Source: Ancylomarina subtilis
Lineage (GTDB): Bacteria; Bacteroidota; Bacteroidia; Bacteroidales; Marinifilaceae
Assembly (NCBI RefSeq): GCF_004217115.1
Contig: NZ_SHKN01000001.1
Span: 434,001-498,000, forward strand
Length of the DNA stretch: 64,000 nt
Reading direction: 5' to 3'
Notes under the pieces: generated by a model
Database searches by the model: none
Seen by the model: the letters and a program-made list of their open reading frames with translations, nothing else
Told to the model about the DNA's origin: nothing
Shown here: positions 8,277-17,004 of the stretch, piece by piece
Layout: every line of letters starts with the position of its first letter
Numbering within the stretch: the first letter of the stretch is position 1
Position numbers and translations under genes: made by a program

Positions 8277-10790
8277 CTATTTGTTGCTGGGCTGATCTTT
8301 TTGCATTTCGACATAATCAGCAGACGATCTGAAATCACCGATCAGATATTTACAGAAATATTCACCACGCAGCCAGAACGAGTATTCGCTCATATTACCA
8401 AAACCATGACGTTGGCCAGGGTATAAGAAGAAATCGAATCGTTTGTTTGCCTTAATTAGGGCATTGGCCATTCTGATGCTGTTGGCAGGATGAACATTGT
8501 TATCGATATCACCGGTAACAATCATCAATTTCCCTTTCAGGTTCTTAGCCAGGCTAGGGTTGGTGTCAATCTTGTATTGGAAAGTGGTATCACCTTTTTC
8601 GCTCACAACTTCTTTCACACCATGATGTGTTTCACTCCACCAGCGGTTGTAAATATTGTTATCGTGGTTCCCCGCGGCAGATACCGCTACTTTAAAGAAA
8701 TCAGGATAAACCAACATAGCCGCCGTTGACATGAATCCACCCCCTGAGTGACCGTAAATTCCGACTTTATTGATATCAATAAAACTGTATCTGTCAGCCA
8801 ATTGTTCGATACCCACTTTTTTGTCCTCCAAACCATAATCTCTTAGGTTGCCATAACCGTAGTTGTGATACCACTTAGATCGGGCAGGATGACCGCCACG
8901 GTTACCCATTGTCACTACAATAAAGCCTAATTGAGCCATACGGTCAGCTCTATCCATACGCACTGAGAAACTTTTGTAAACCGCTTCAGTTTGAGGTCCT
9001 GGATAAACGTAAGTTAGGATTGGGTACTTTTTATTAGGATCGAAATCGAATGGCTTGTACATTACGCCGTAAATATCAGTTACGCCATCGCCTGCTTTTA
9101 CTTTAAAAGTCTCAGGGAATTTATAACCTGTCTCAAATAAGCGAGTTAAATCAGTTTCTTCAAGATCCATCAATTTCGTTCCTCTTGAATTGTAAAGTGC
9201 AGAAACAGGAGCAGAGTCAACTCTTGAAGAGTTATTTACAAAGTAGTGAGTTTGATCATTCAAATTTACTTTGTGATCGAAATCACCCTTATTAAGAAGT
9301 TTTAAACCTGTACCGTCAAAATTCACACGGTAAAGATGCGAGTAATAAGGGTCTTCACCTTTTTCGCGAGCATTCGCTGTAAAATAAAGGACACGGTTTT
9401 GCTCATCGATGCCCTGAATTCCGTCACAGTGCCATGGACCTGAAGTAATTTGGTTCTTTAGTTTTCCTTGACCATCGTAAAGGTAAAAATGAGCCCAGCC
9501 ATCGCGTTCTGACCAATGGATCATTTCTTTTCCGTTATTTACCAATGCGAAAGGACTTCTGCCTTCGATATAAGTGTTTAAGCGTTCTTCTATAAGGATA
9601 TTAACTTCACCGGTTGTGGTGTTAGCCGTACAGATATCCACACGTTTCATATCACGGCTAGTGCGTTTGAAATAAAGCAAATCACTTCCCTTATTCATCC
9701 ATTTCGAGAATTTGACATCATCAGCCTCGTTACGCTTCTTTCTTGGAGCGGTCAAAATTGAAAGGGTCTGATCCTTGAACGCATTTGCTTTAACTTTGAC
9801 CGCTTTTTTGCTTTCCCAGTCGAAAATTTGAAGCTCGTACTGAGGAGCTTCTTTCTCGCCAGCCATGTGGTATTTATAGCTTTCCAAAGTCGGACGACCT
9901 TTAGCTACTGAATTGATAACCCAAAGATCTTTCACTTCACGCTCATCTTCACGCGTAAGAGCAAATTTCTTTGAATCAGAAGAGAAGGTGACATAAGCCT
10001 CTTTTCTTTTATCCTTTTCTTCTTCTTTTTCTCTATTGGTTTTACCATAAGAGTTGGTGCCGTAACAGTAGTGCTCAATACCATCAGTGGTTAGCTGGTG
10101 CTCTACAATGGTTGAGTCCTTTTCATTCTTCTGAGCTTTCTTGTAGTTTTCAGCATCCATCCAATATAGGTTGTGATGCTTAGCAAAAATCACATATTTC
10201 TGGTTTGGTGCTACAGATGCCCACTCTTTTTGTTCAAGGGGCTTTTCAAAATCATCAAGCAAATTCAGTTTTTCTGAAGCCAATGTGTATTCGAAATGCC
10301 ACACTTTAGCAACCATTTTATTTTTTGAATCTTTCTTCTTTTCACCGTCCTTTTTTTCTTCCTGCTTGTCGCCCTCTTCATCTTTATCTTCTTCTTCAAC
10401 CAGCTTACTCTTTACCTGAAACTGAAGAACTGTTTCATTTTTGATGAATTTAATTTTATCAATGTAAAGGTGTTGGGCATCGAATGGATCACCCGTCAGG
10501 CGACTCATATCAGAAGCCATTTTAACCACATCGAACAATTTGTTTTTTGTGTTTTTTACAGGATCGACCAAATAGTAAAATTGTCCCTCCGGAGTACGGT
10601 AGGTGTACCAGAATTTTTCACTGTTTTTTAGCCAGTGTGGTTTTACACTGGTCGAGAAGACCATTTTTTTCAATCGGTTTGGCGAAAATTTAGCCGCCAA
10701 TTCAAAGTTTGCTTTTGTCACAGGCGTTTCCTGTGCAAATACACCAATTCCTATCAAAACGAGTAGGAGTGAGAGTAGGTTTCTTTTCAT
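8277..10790 (-). CDS. Secreted S9 family peptidase, DPP-IV-like
   Basis: Serine peptidase of the prolyl oligopeptidase/dipeptidyl peptidase IV group, 837 residues, exported by a Sec signal peptide (cleaved after about VFAQ). The N-terminal two thirds form the beta-propeller; a Lys/Glu-rich insertion (EEEDKDEEGDKQEEKKDG region, about residues 130-160) is a family-variable loop. The alpha/beta-hydrolase domain carries the nucleophile in GHSGGG (about residue 680), the Asp in GDIDNN (about 767) and the His in GQRHGFG (about 795), so the triad is intact. Such enzymes remove dipeptides from proline-containing peptides in the periplasm. The gene stands alone and has an unusual structured leader ending 27 nt before its start. 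Confidence 0.93.
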   Translation of the reverse strand: MKRNLLSLLLVLIGIGVFAQETPVTKANFELAAKFSPNRLKKMVFSTSVKPHWLKNSEKFWYTYRTPEGQFYYLVDPVKNTKNKLFDVVKMASDMSRLTGDPFDAQHLYIDKIKFIKNETVLQFQVKSKLVEEEDKDEEGDKQEEKKDGEKKKDSKNKMVAKVWHFEYTLASEKLNLLDDFEKPLEQKEWASVAPNQKYVIFAKHHNLYWMDAENYKKAQKNEKDSTIVEHQLTTDGIEHYCYGTNSYGKTNREKEEEKDKRKEAYVTFSSDSKKFALTREDEREVKDLWVINSVAKGRPTLESYKYHMAGEKEAPQYELQIFDWESKKAVKVKANAFKDQTLSILTAPRKKRNEADDVKFSKWMNKGSDLLYFKRTSRDMKRVDICTANTTTGEVNILIEERLNTYIEGRSPFALVNNGKEMIHWSERDGWAHFYLYDGQGKLKNQITSGPWHCDGIQGIDEQNRVLYFTANAREKGEDPYYSHLYRVNFDGTGLKLLNKGDFDHKVNLNDQTHYFVNNSSRVDSAPVSALYNSRGTKLMDLEETDLTRLFETGYKFPETFKVKAGDGVTDIYGVMYKPFDFDPNKKYPILTYVYPGPQTEAVYKSFSVRMDRADRMAQLGFIVVTMGNRGGHPARSKWYHNYGYGNLRDYGLEDKKVGIEQLADRYSFIDINKVGIYGHSGGGFMSTAAMLVYPDFFKVAVSAAGNHDNNIYNRWWSETHHGVKEVVSEKGDTTFQYKIDTNPSLAKNLKGKLMIVTGDIDNNVHPANSIRMANALIKANKRFDFFLYPGQRHGFGNMSEYSFWLRGEYFCKYLIGDFRSSADYVEMQKDQPSNK

Positions 10791-10817
10791 GTGTCTGTAG
10801 TTTGTTTTTCATTTACC

Positions 10818-10885
10818 ACATGGAAGTCGCTTGTATTAGTTATCACCTTTTGTATAAAAAGGCTTGCTAATGGCTCGTTTCATGT
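10818..10885 (-). promoter_or_regulatory. Structured leader element, copy A
   Basis: A 68-bp imperfect hairpin upstream of the S9 peptidase. On the minus strand it reads ACATGAAACGAGCC ... GCGACTTCCATGT: the outer stem ACATG/CATGT encloses an internal loop (AAACGA facing GACTTC), and an inner stem CCTTTT/AAAAGG caps it. A second copy lies before the OsmC gene with compensating base changes and the same 27-nt distance to the ATG. A second small hairpin (AATCTCTC/GAGAGATT, 10912-10932) lies just upstream. The RNA class is not known to me. Confidence 0.6.
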
Positions 10886-11119
10886 TAGTTGGTTTATTTA
10901 TTGAGTTGTCCAATCTCTCTTTGTGAGAGATTCTCATTTAAGCCCGCTAAAATAGATAACTGCCCAACATAAAACACTAACAAAGTTCAGTTTTCGATAA
11001 AAAATAGAATTGGCGGGATAAACAAGAAATTTTTTGAAATTTCGTAGAAATTATATACTGACAGTATCTTTTTAACTGACTTTTCTAAATCTATTTTATC
11101 GCCATACATAAAAGTTTAA

Positions 11120-11395
11120 TTGATATTGAAGCAGGCTTTTAATAATTTTATATATGTGGGTGAATCAGTGAACATACAAAAGGCTATTTTTCAGCATATC
11201 AAAGGTATTTTTCCACCAAACTTATCCTTTATTCATGAAATTGCCCAAGTGCTCGGAATAAGTTACGAGAGTTCTTATCGTAGAATTCGAAGTGATAAAG
11301 TATTGTCCTTTGAGGAGCTTTACAAGTTGTGTGCTCATTTTAGAATATCCGTTGATTCTTTTTGTGGTGCCCCAATCAACAAAGTGGTTTTGTAG
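11120..11395 (+). pseudogene. Truncated helix-turn-helix regulator
   Basis: The 91-residue frame from a TTG codon contains an HTH domain (NIQKAIFQHIKGIFPPNLSF, then IHEIAQVLGISYESSYRRI, then LSFEELYKLCAHFRISVDSF) that matches the start of long Bacteroidota regulators of about 300 residues. The protein then stops at INKVVL, where the larger effector part should begin, and the downstream 300 bp holds no continuing frame. It is probably the surviving N-terminus of a decayed regulator. A small intact HTH protein is the alternative, but the atypical start codon and decayed surroundings argue for a remnant. Confidence 0.6.
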
Positions 11396-11619
11396 AACCG
11401 GAAAGTATTTGTGTTAGGTTAAAGCGTTTTGGGAACGATTTGCCTAAGCTTACCCTTTCTGCGTTAGTTTGCTTTTGTTTTATTTTGCTGTATAACAATA
11501 TGCAAGCCTTTCGTAAAACGAAAGAAGGATTTGTATATGCCCGTGGATGATATGCGAAAGCATCGTAATTTAGTAATGGAAAGCAGATATGTTTTTGTGT
11601 TATATTGCTAATAACAAAA

Positions 11620-11712
11620 ATGATGGAGTGCGATTCGAAAAAGGATTTTAAACATCTCTTGCAAAAGGAGAAATCGGTGCGTCAGCATATTTTTAGTCTT
11701 AAAATAAGTTAG
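11620..11712 (+). pseudogene. Short remnant reading frame, 30 codons
   Basis: A frame opening MMECDSKKDFKHLLQKEKSV and stopping at TAG after 30 codons. It looks like the charged N-terminus of a longer helical protein. It has no recognisable family and lies between two other broken frames, so it is best read as part of the same decayed region. Confidence 0.3.
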
Positions 11713-11753
11713 AGAAAATTACCAGAGGATTTGCACTTGCTTAGTTCGTTAGT

Positions 11754-11921
11754 ATGACTACCTTAGTTGGATTGCATTTGGTCTTTTCGGTAGGATTGGT
11801 CAGTCTTTTTTAATGGAACTGGATTGCGGCGGGCATCATTGCAGGAATAATTTCTGCATTCATTTCTTATGGTCTGGTGAAAAAGATCATAAGAAAAAGG
11901 AACGGACTTGTTGTTAATTAG
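11754..11921 (+). pseudogene. Small membrane protein interrupted by an in-frame stop
   Basis: The frame begins MTTLVGLHLVFSVGLVSLF, meets TAA at 11811-11813 and continues in the same frame as WNWIAAGIIAGIISAFISYG, then LVKKIIRKRNGLVVN and TAG. Without the stop it would be a 55-residue protein with two hydrophobic segments and a basic C-terminus, a plausible two-helix membrane protein. The single nonsense codon is the visible lesion; a sequencing error cannot be excluded. Confidence 0.5.
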
Positions 11922-12062
11922 TAATACCGATTGTATCAACTTAGTGGGCTATCCTTCGACTTGCTCAGAATAGCTTCCTATTTATTACATCGGCATTAGA
12001 CTGGGTTGTTTTTGCTCGCGATGGCTTACTAATTATTCAAAATGGTATAATACAAAGAAATT

Positions 12063-12860
12063 ATGAAAGAAAATAAATACGCACTGATAACAGGAGCAAG
12101 CAAAGGATTAGGTAAAGCATTGACTTTGGAATTGGCTTCGGAAGGGATTAATGTTCTTTTAGTTGCTTTACACGGGGAGGGGTTGCCAGAACTGAGTGCC
12201 CAAATAAAAAACCGATTTGGGGTTGAAGTTGATTATCTTGAAATTAATTTGAGAGACTCTTCTGCTGTTCATGAAATTGCCGATTGGTCAAATAAAGTGG
12301 ATGTAAGCATACTGATTAACAATGCAGGCATAGGAGGGGCAAAACCATTTGAATTGGCTGGTGTTGAGTATTTGGATGCTATGATTTCGATTAATATTAG
12401 AAGCCTGACCTTACTAACCTATTTGTTATTGCCAAATTTAAAAAAACAGCCTAAATCGTATATTCTTAATGTTGCCAGTATGGCTTCGTTTAGCCCTATC
12501 GCATTTAAAACCGTGTATCCGGCATCTAAGTCTTTTGTTTACAGTTTTTCGTGCTGTTTGAAAGAGGAATTGAAGAATACGAGTGTTTCCGTTAGTGTTT
12601 TGCATCCAGGTCCTATGAAAACAAATGCGGAGGTAAGCAAACGAATCGAATCGCAATCTTATTTGGCTAAACTAGGAGTTCAGTCTCCCGAAGAAGTTGC
12701 AGACATTGCCATTCGTAATTTAATAGGAGGGAAGACAATGATCATTCCCGGATACATGAATAAGCTTAATTGGTTGTTGATGAAGATCGTTCCCTCAAGA
12801 TTTGGAGTCCCGATAATTTCGAACATTGTAAAAAGGGAGATTGTAGCACAAGTGAAATGA
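12063..12860 (+). CDS. Short-chain dehydrogenase/reductase
   Basis: 265-residue classical SDR, a cytoplasmic NAD(P)-dependent oxidoreductase of unknown substrate. The Rossmann motif TGASKGLG is at residues 10-17, the structural NNAG (INNAGIGG) at about 85, the catalytic Ser in NVASMASF and the YxxxK pair in YPASK. It is the first gene of a three-gene plus-strand unit with a CPBP membrane protease (40 bp downstream) and an NAD-dependent epimerase. SDRs of this kind act on ketones, alcohols or lipid-derived substrates; the neighbours do not settle which. Confidence 0.9.
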   Translation: MKENKYALITGASKGLGKALTLELASEGINVLLVALHGEGLPELSAQIKNRFGVEVDYLEINLRDSSAVHEIADWSNKVDVSILINNAGIGGAKPFELAGVEYLDAMISINIRSLTLLTYLLLPNLKKQPKSYILNVASMASFSPIAFKTVYPASKSFVYSFSCCLKEELKNTSVSVSVLHPGPMKTNAEVSKRIESQSYLAKLGVQSPEEVADIAIRNLIGGKTMIIPGYMNKLNWLLMKIVPSRFGVPIISNIVKREIVAQVK

Positions 12861-12900
12861 TTGATTAACATAGAGAAAACTTATTTTTAAATTGATTGTG

Positions 12901-13620
12901 ATGTTACAAACATATTTTGACGAGATCGAGATTATTGTTGTGCTATTGTATGTTGTGCTTGGGATATCTCTTAATTCCTACCTTTTAACTTTTGCAAAAC
13001 CTTTTCGTTTTTTGCTGGCAAAATACTCTGGCGAAACAGCTGCCAGACGGAGCGTTTATCTGCAACGAATTATGGGTATGTTTTTCTATGGCATTGTGCC
13101 GCTTGCAATAGTGTTGATGCTGTTGCATGGCAGCCTTCGCGATTATGGTACTGTGCTTTCAGAGCCGCTGACAACATTGTTGTGGGGAATTCTGTTTGCG
13201 GCTATTATCATTCCGTTAACACTCTACAATGCTAAGTCACCTTCTAATTTGGCTGTTTATCCGCAAATTCGTTCAAAGAAGTGGACGTTAAGTACCTTAC
13301 TCATTAGCGGCCTAACGTGGGCTGGCTATCTGCTTTGTTATGAGTTTTTTTTTAGAGGTTTCTTACTGTTTGCCTGCCTAAGAGAATTTGGTACGGTGCC
13401 TGCAGTTGCAATTAATATGTTGATTTATTCCATAGCACATATTCCTAAAGGAAAATTAGAAACAATTGGTGCCATTCCTTTGGGATTGGTTCTTTGTGTT
13501 CTTACCATTTCAACAGAATCGATTTGGTTTGCTTTCCTGGCACATGTAATTATGGCGCTAAGCAATGAGTGGATCTCATTGTATCACAACAAGGATACGA
13601 AATTGGAAATTAAGTTTTAA
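12901..13620 (+). CDS. CPBP family intramembrane metalloprotease
   Basis: 239-residue multi-pass membrane protein with about seven hydrophobic helices. The C-terminal half carries the CPBP/Abi (CAAX-protease-like) signature: YEFFFRG (the first Glu of the usual EExxxR is Tyr here), an Asn/His helix NMLIYSIAHIPKG, and HVIMALSNEW at the end. Family members cleave or modify membrane-bound substrates with a metal held by Glu and His residues. I placed the start at the ATG at 12901; a TTG three codons upstream is possible. It lies between an SDR and an epimerase gene, with gaps of 40 and 13 bp. Confidence 0.85.
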   Translation: MLQTYFDEIEIIVVLLYVVLGISLNSYLLTFAKPFRFLLAKYSGETAARRSVYLQRIMGMFFYGIVPLAIVLMLLHGSLRDYGTVLSEPLTTLLWGILFAAIIIPLTLYNAKSPSNLAVYPQIRSKKWTLSTLLISGLTWAGYLLCYEFFFRGFLLFACLREFGTVPAVAINMLIYSIAHIPKGKLETIGAIPLGLVLCVLTISTESIWFAFLAHVIMALSNEWISLYHNKDTKLEIKF

Positions 13621-13633
13621 CACCGATACGAAA

Positions 13634-14611
13634 ATGAATATTCTGATTACAGGAGCGACTGGTTTTATAGGAACAAGGCTAACACTAAAGTTAGCAGAGG
13701 AAGGGCATTGTGTGCATGCTTTATACCGCTCGGAAGAGAAAGCCAAAGCGATTGCACACCCAAATGTAAGCTTGTTTAAGGGGGATATTACTGATTATCG
13801 GTCTATTGAAAAGGCTGTGAAATCTTGCGAAGTGATATTTCATATGGCTGCTTATGCCAGAGTTTGGGCGAAAGATTCCGATACTTTTAACAGGATCAAC
13901 GTTCAGGGAACAGTAAACGTAATGGATGCAGCCCAAAAGGAAGGTGTTCGAAAAATTGTTTTCACCTCTACAGCAGGGGTTTTGGGACCCTCTTTCGCTG
14001 AACGAGTATCGGAGAATACAGAAAGAACAACCAAGTATTTCAGTGAGTATGAAATGACCAAAGCACTGGCAGAAGAAAAGATGTCGGAATATATTCGTAA
14101 GGGGCTCGAAATTGTCGTTGTTAATCCAACCCGCGTTTACGGACCGGGAATATTAAGTGAGAGCAACGGGGTAACAAAGATGATCAAGCTGTATTTCGAG
14201 GGGAAATTCAGATGGATTCCAGGAAATGGGAAAAGCATAGGTAATTACGTTTATGTGGATGATGTTGTGGAGGGGCATATTCTGGCTCTTGAAAAAGGGA
14301 GGTCAGGCGAGAGGTATATTCTGGGGGGTCAGAACATTTCCTATAACAGTTTTTTTGAACAGTTAGCCGGGCTCACCGGACGAAAACTCAGGATGATTAA
14401 ACTGTCTCTTTCTTTGATGCTAGGTACTTCTTATTTGTTTTTGTTAAGGACAAAAATATTGGGTACTCCGCCACTTATTACACCAAACTGGGTGGAAAGA
14501 TTTCTTCACAATTGGGAGGTTTCGAGTGATAAGGCTATTAAAGAACTCGGCTATCATATAACTCCGCTGGATATTGGCTTAAGAAAAACTCTGAACTGGT
14601 TGAAAGAGTAG
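13634..14611 (+). CDS. NAD-dependent epimerase/dehydratase (extended SDR)
   Basis: 325 residues. The start MNILITGATGFIG fits the N-terminal nucleotide-binding motif TGATGFIG exactly; the frame upstream of it overlaps the protease gene and is not needed. Further features are HMAAYARVW, the Ser/Thr of TSTAGVLG and the catalytic YEMTK. It resembles dihydroflavonol-4-reductase-like/HpnA-like extended SDRs that reduce or epimerise sugars, sterol-like or ketone substrates; the substrate is not evident. It is last in the SDR/CPBP/epimerase unit and is followed by a terminator. Confidence 0.88.
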   Translation: MNILITGATGFIGTRLTLKLAEEGHCVHALYRSEEKAKAIAHPNVSLFKGDITDYRSIEKAVKSCEVIFHMAAYARVWAKDSDTFNRINVQGTVNVMDAAQKEGVRKIVFTSTAGVLGPSFAERVSENTERTTKYFSEYEMTKALAEEKMSEYIRKGLEIVVVNPTRVYGPGILSESNGVTKMIKLYFEGKFRWIPGNGKSIGNYVYVDDVVEGHILALEKGRSGERYILGGQNISYNSFFEQLAGLTGRKLRMIKLSLSLMLGTSYLFLLRTKILGTPPLITPNWVERFLHNWEVSSDKAIKELGYHITPLDIGLRKTLNWLKE

Positions 14612-14736
14612 GACAGAGCAAATTAATTACCCAAGTGAGTAAAAAAAGAAAATTTAAGTCTAATGCCAAAACTGGCTTAGGATGTTAACGTTTATAACCA
14701 TATATACTAAGTGATCGATGTTTCGAAAAATCAGGA

Positions 14737-14778
14737 GTACCAGTTCCCAATAAGTATCGGGAGCTGGTATGTTTTCTT
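14737..14778 (+). terminator. Rho-independent terminator
   Basis: GTACCAGTTCCC pairs with GGGAGCTGGTAT (one G-U pair) and is followed by GTTTTCTTTTT. It ends the SDR/CPBP/epimerase transcript. Confidence 0.8.
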
Positions 14779-14845
14779 TTTAGAGGCGATAACATTATAA
14801 TAAAATCTGAAATTACCCTTGATTAACGAATCGAATTCAACTGAT

Positions 14846-15268
14846 CTAATTAATGTGTTCCCCATTCAAAAAGAGTTGATAATTGATCTCCACAGAAGTT
14901 TGCAAGGTGATTGAAACTGAGCAATATTTTTCAAAGCTCAGGGCTGCTGCACGTATGACTTTTTCGGCAGGCATATCACCTTCCAAATAGATTTTAAGAA
15001 TCATGGCTTTAAAAGGTTTGGCTTCTCCAATTTCCCGGGTTTCGCCCTCTATTTCAACTTTATAGGATTTGATAACCTGGCGTTGTTTTTTCAGGATGTT
15101 GATGATATCAATGGCAGAACAACCGCCAACGCCCATTAGCAGGAGTTCCATTGGACTGGCTCCCTGAACATTCTCAATTGTGGAATTATCCATCAAAACG
15201 GGCACACCACTAGCCCCTTTGGCTTCCATTAAATAGTCCTCGTTTATTCTTTCAATACTTACTTTCAT
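14846..15268 (-). CDS. OsmC family protein
   Basis: 140-residue OsmC/Ohr-like protein, a cytoplasmic thiol-dependent peroxidase family. Both redox cysteines are present: one in GGCSAIDI (about residue 50) and one in KYCSVS (about residue 115). The SPMELLLMGVGGCSAIDI stretch is the YhfA/OsmC-like subtype rather than Ohr. It probably detoxifies organic peroxides or related electrophiles. The start is followed upstream by the structured leader B at a distance of 27 nt; the cysteine hydrolase gene lies further upstream on the same strand. Confidence 0.9.
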   Translation of the reverse strand: MKVSIERINEDYLMEAKGASGVPVLMDNSTIENVQGASPMELLLMGVGGCSAIDIINILKKQRQVIKSYKVEIEGETREIGEAKPFKAMILKIYLEGDMPAEKVIRAAALSFEKYCSVSITLQTSVEINYQLFLNGEHIN

Positions 15269-15295
15269 ATGTTTATAATTTTTTTTATTAAGGTC

Positions 15296-15358
15296 ATATG
15301 GAAGTCGCCAATAATCATCCCGAGTGTGAAAAGGGACTGCTCATGGCTCGTTTCATAT
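15296..15358 (-). promoter_or_regulatory. Structured leader element, copy B
   Basis: A 63-bp relative of the element at 10818-10885. On the minus strand: ATATGAAACGAGCC ... GGCGACTTCCATAT, with the outer stem ATATG/CATAT (ACATG/CATGT in copy A), GCC/GGC, and an inner TCCC/GGGA hairpin where copy A has CCTTTT/AAAAGG. It ends exactly 27 nt before the OsmC ATG. Conserved unpaired stretches (AAACGA and GACTTC) plus covarying stems suggest a regulatory RNA rather than a chance palindrome. Confidence 0.6.
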
Positions 15359-15369
15359 TCTTGTGTATT

Positions 15370-15936
15370 TTATATTGTTTTAAGCAGTTGCGCAGTGTTG
15401 ATTATCGTTGCGAATTCGTCTTTTAAATTGCAAAGCGAAATTTGGTGAATCATCTCTGCCGGGTATTTTTCACCCTTTATACCCATCCGATCAAATGTAG
15501 CTGTGGCATCTTCAATAAGAAGGGTTTCATAGCCATAATTTCCAGCCATTCGGGTTGTTGTTGATATGCAATGGTTGGTTGTCAGGCCCACAATCACCAA
15601 ATTTGTGATTCCCTTTTTCTCAAGTCTTTCTTTTAAATCAGTACCGATAAAGGCTGAGTTTACATTTTTAATGATGAGGGGCTCACCAGCCATAGGCTTA
15701 AGCTGATCACAGATTTCGAATCCTGCATGCGATTGATGTAATCGGGATTTGGGATCTTGCGAGCTATGAATAATGTGATAGATGGGAAGATCTAATTTTC
15801 GCCATACCGAAAGTATTTGAGCTGCTTTTTCTTCTGCATCTCTATTGTTTCTGTTTCCACCCCAATAGGCTTCATCATCAAAACCTTTCTGAAAATCAAT
15901 TAATAATAGAGCGGGTTTACTTTCTCTTAACTTCAT
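15370..15936 (-). CDS. Isochorismatase-like cysteine hydrolase
   Basis: 188-residue amidohydrolase of the isochorismatase/nicotinamidase fold. The catalytic Asp is in LLIDFQKGF (about residue 13), the Lys in the middle section and the nucleophilic Cys in TTNHCIS (about residue 125), preceded by the cis-peptide-type GLTT turn. These enzymes hydrolyse amides or vinyl ethers in the cytoplasm; the substrate is not clear. It lies 29 bp downstream of a LysR-type regulator on the same strand, so the regulator and hydrolase probably form an operon. Confidence 0.88.
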   Translation of the reverse strand: MKLRESKPALLLIDFQKGFDDEAYWGGNRNNRDAEEKAAQILSVWRKLDLPIYHIIHSSQDPKSRLHQSHAGFEICDQLKPMAGEPLIIKNVNSAFIGTDLKERLEKKGITNLVIVGLTTNHCISTTTRMAGNYGYETLLIEDATATFDRMGIKGEKYPAEMIHQISLCNLKDEFATIINTAQLLKTI

Positions 15937-15965
15937 TCGCGATGTTTTACGGGTTAAAAGTCAAA

Positions 15966-16859
15966 TTATTTCTTTTCTGGTATAAGGGTATTAATCAGAT
16001 TATCAAGAACCGGATTCGTATTCATATTATTCCAAACCATTTTTAAAGTTGTGCGTTGTGGGATGTCATTCAATTCGATGAATTTAATTCCCATATCGTA
16101 GCCCAATTTCAGAGATGTGGGAACGATGGCCACTCCAAATTTGTTTTCAACCAGTCTGAAAATGGAACTGGCATTAACCGTATAATGTGAAATTAGAGGC
16201 GTGAACTGACTCTGATCGAATATCTGCATCATTTTTTCGTGATAAGATTCACTATAAGAAGAATCAAAAAGAATAAAGGGTTCATCTTTGAGTTGACTTA
16301 AATTTTTAAAGTTCGATTCGTTTAGAGAATGATCCTTGGGAAGTACCAGAGAAAAGGAATCTTCGAAAACCGATTGAATACTTATACCTCTTGGGACGCG
16401 CTCCATTCTGACGAAACCCACATCGATTTCCTGATTCAATAGGGCTTGAATCTGTTTGTTATTGTCCATTTCGTTTAAATTGAAAAGAACCCGAGGATGT
16501 TTGCTTTTGTATTTTAGAAGCAGATCGGGAATAATCTTTTGCATAGCAGAGCCCACATAAGCCAGTCTAAGGTTTCCATCCAACCCGTCATTTAATAATT
16601 TGGCGTGTGCAATAACATCATCCAGTCTTTTAAAAGTATTGGTGAGTTCTTTCTGAAGATACAAACCTGCTTTAGTCAGTTCAACTTTCCGGTTATGTCG
16701 TTCAAACAAGCTAATGCCCAAGTCATTTTCCATCTGTTTGATCTGACGACTTAAGCCTGGTTGCGAAATGTAAAGGCGTTCTGCAGCCTTTCTAAAATGC
16801 AAATCCTTGGCTAAAGCCAGAAAATATTTATAATGTCGAAATTCTATTTGATTACTCAT
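15966..16859 (-). CDS. LysR family transcriptional regulator
   Basis: 297 residues, the standard LysR length. The N-terminal winged HTH (FRHYKYFLALAKDLHFRKAA, then ERLYISQPGLSRQIKQME) is followed by the periplasmic-binding-protein-like effector domain (GNLRLAYVGSAMQ, PDLLLKY). It is divergent from urocanate hydratase across a 145-bp gap that contains a TAACAA-N8-TTGTTA dyad overlapping the putative hutU promoter, so it probably controls hutU and its own operon with the cysteine hydrolase. The inducer may be a histidine-degradation intermediate, but this is inference from position. Confidence 0.92.
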   Translation of the reverse strand: MSNQIEFRHYKYFLALAKDLHFRKAAERLYISQPGLSRQIKQMENDLGISLFERHNRKVELTKAGLYLQKELTNTFKRLDDVIAHAKLLNDGLDGNLRLAYVGSAMQKIIPDLLLKYKSKHPRVLFNLNEMDNNKQIQALLNQEIDVGFVRMERVPRGISIQSVFEDSFSLVLPKDHSLNESNFKNLSQLKDEPFILFDSSYSESYHEKMMQIFDQSQFTPLISHYTVNASSIFRLVENKFGVAIVPTSLKLGYDMGIKFIELNDIPQRTTLKMVWNNMNTNPVLDNLINTLIPEKK

Positions 16860-16872
16860 AGTTATTAAATCT

Positions 16873-16917
16873 TAACAAAACTAGTATTGTTAGGTATCAA
16901 AACTAAGAATATCTTTG
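16873..16917 (+). promoter_or_regulatory. Promoter and LysR-type operator of hutU
   Basis: A Bacteroidota-type promoter ATTG-N20-TATCTTTG (16886-16889 and 16910-16917) faces hutU. The dyad TAACAA (16873-16878) N8 TTGTTA (16887-16892) overlaps its -33 element and fits a LysR T-N11-A box. Confidence 0.55.
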
Positions 16918-17004
16918 CAAATAATAAAATATATAACATCAGGTTTTAAAAGTGCCTTAACTTTAAAGACTGTAAGAATACAACACAAAACTTAAGCTAA
17001 AAAT

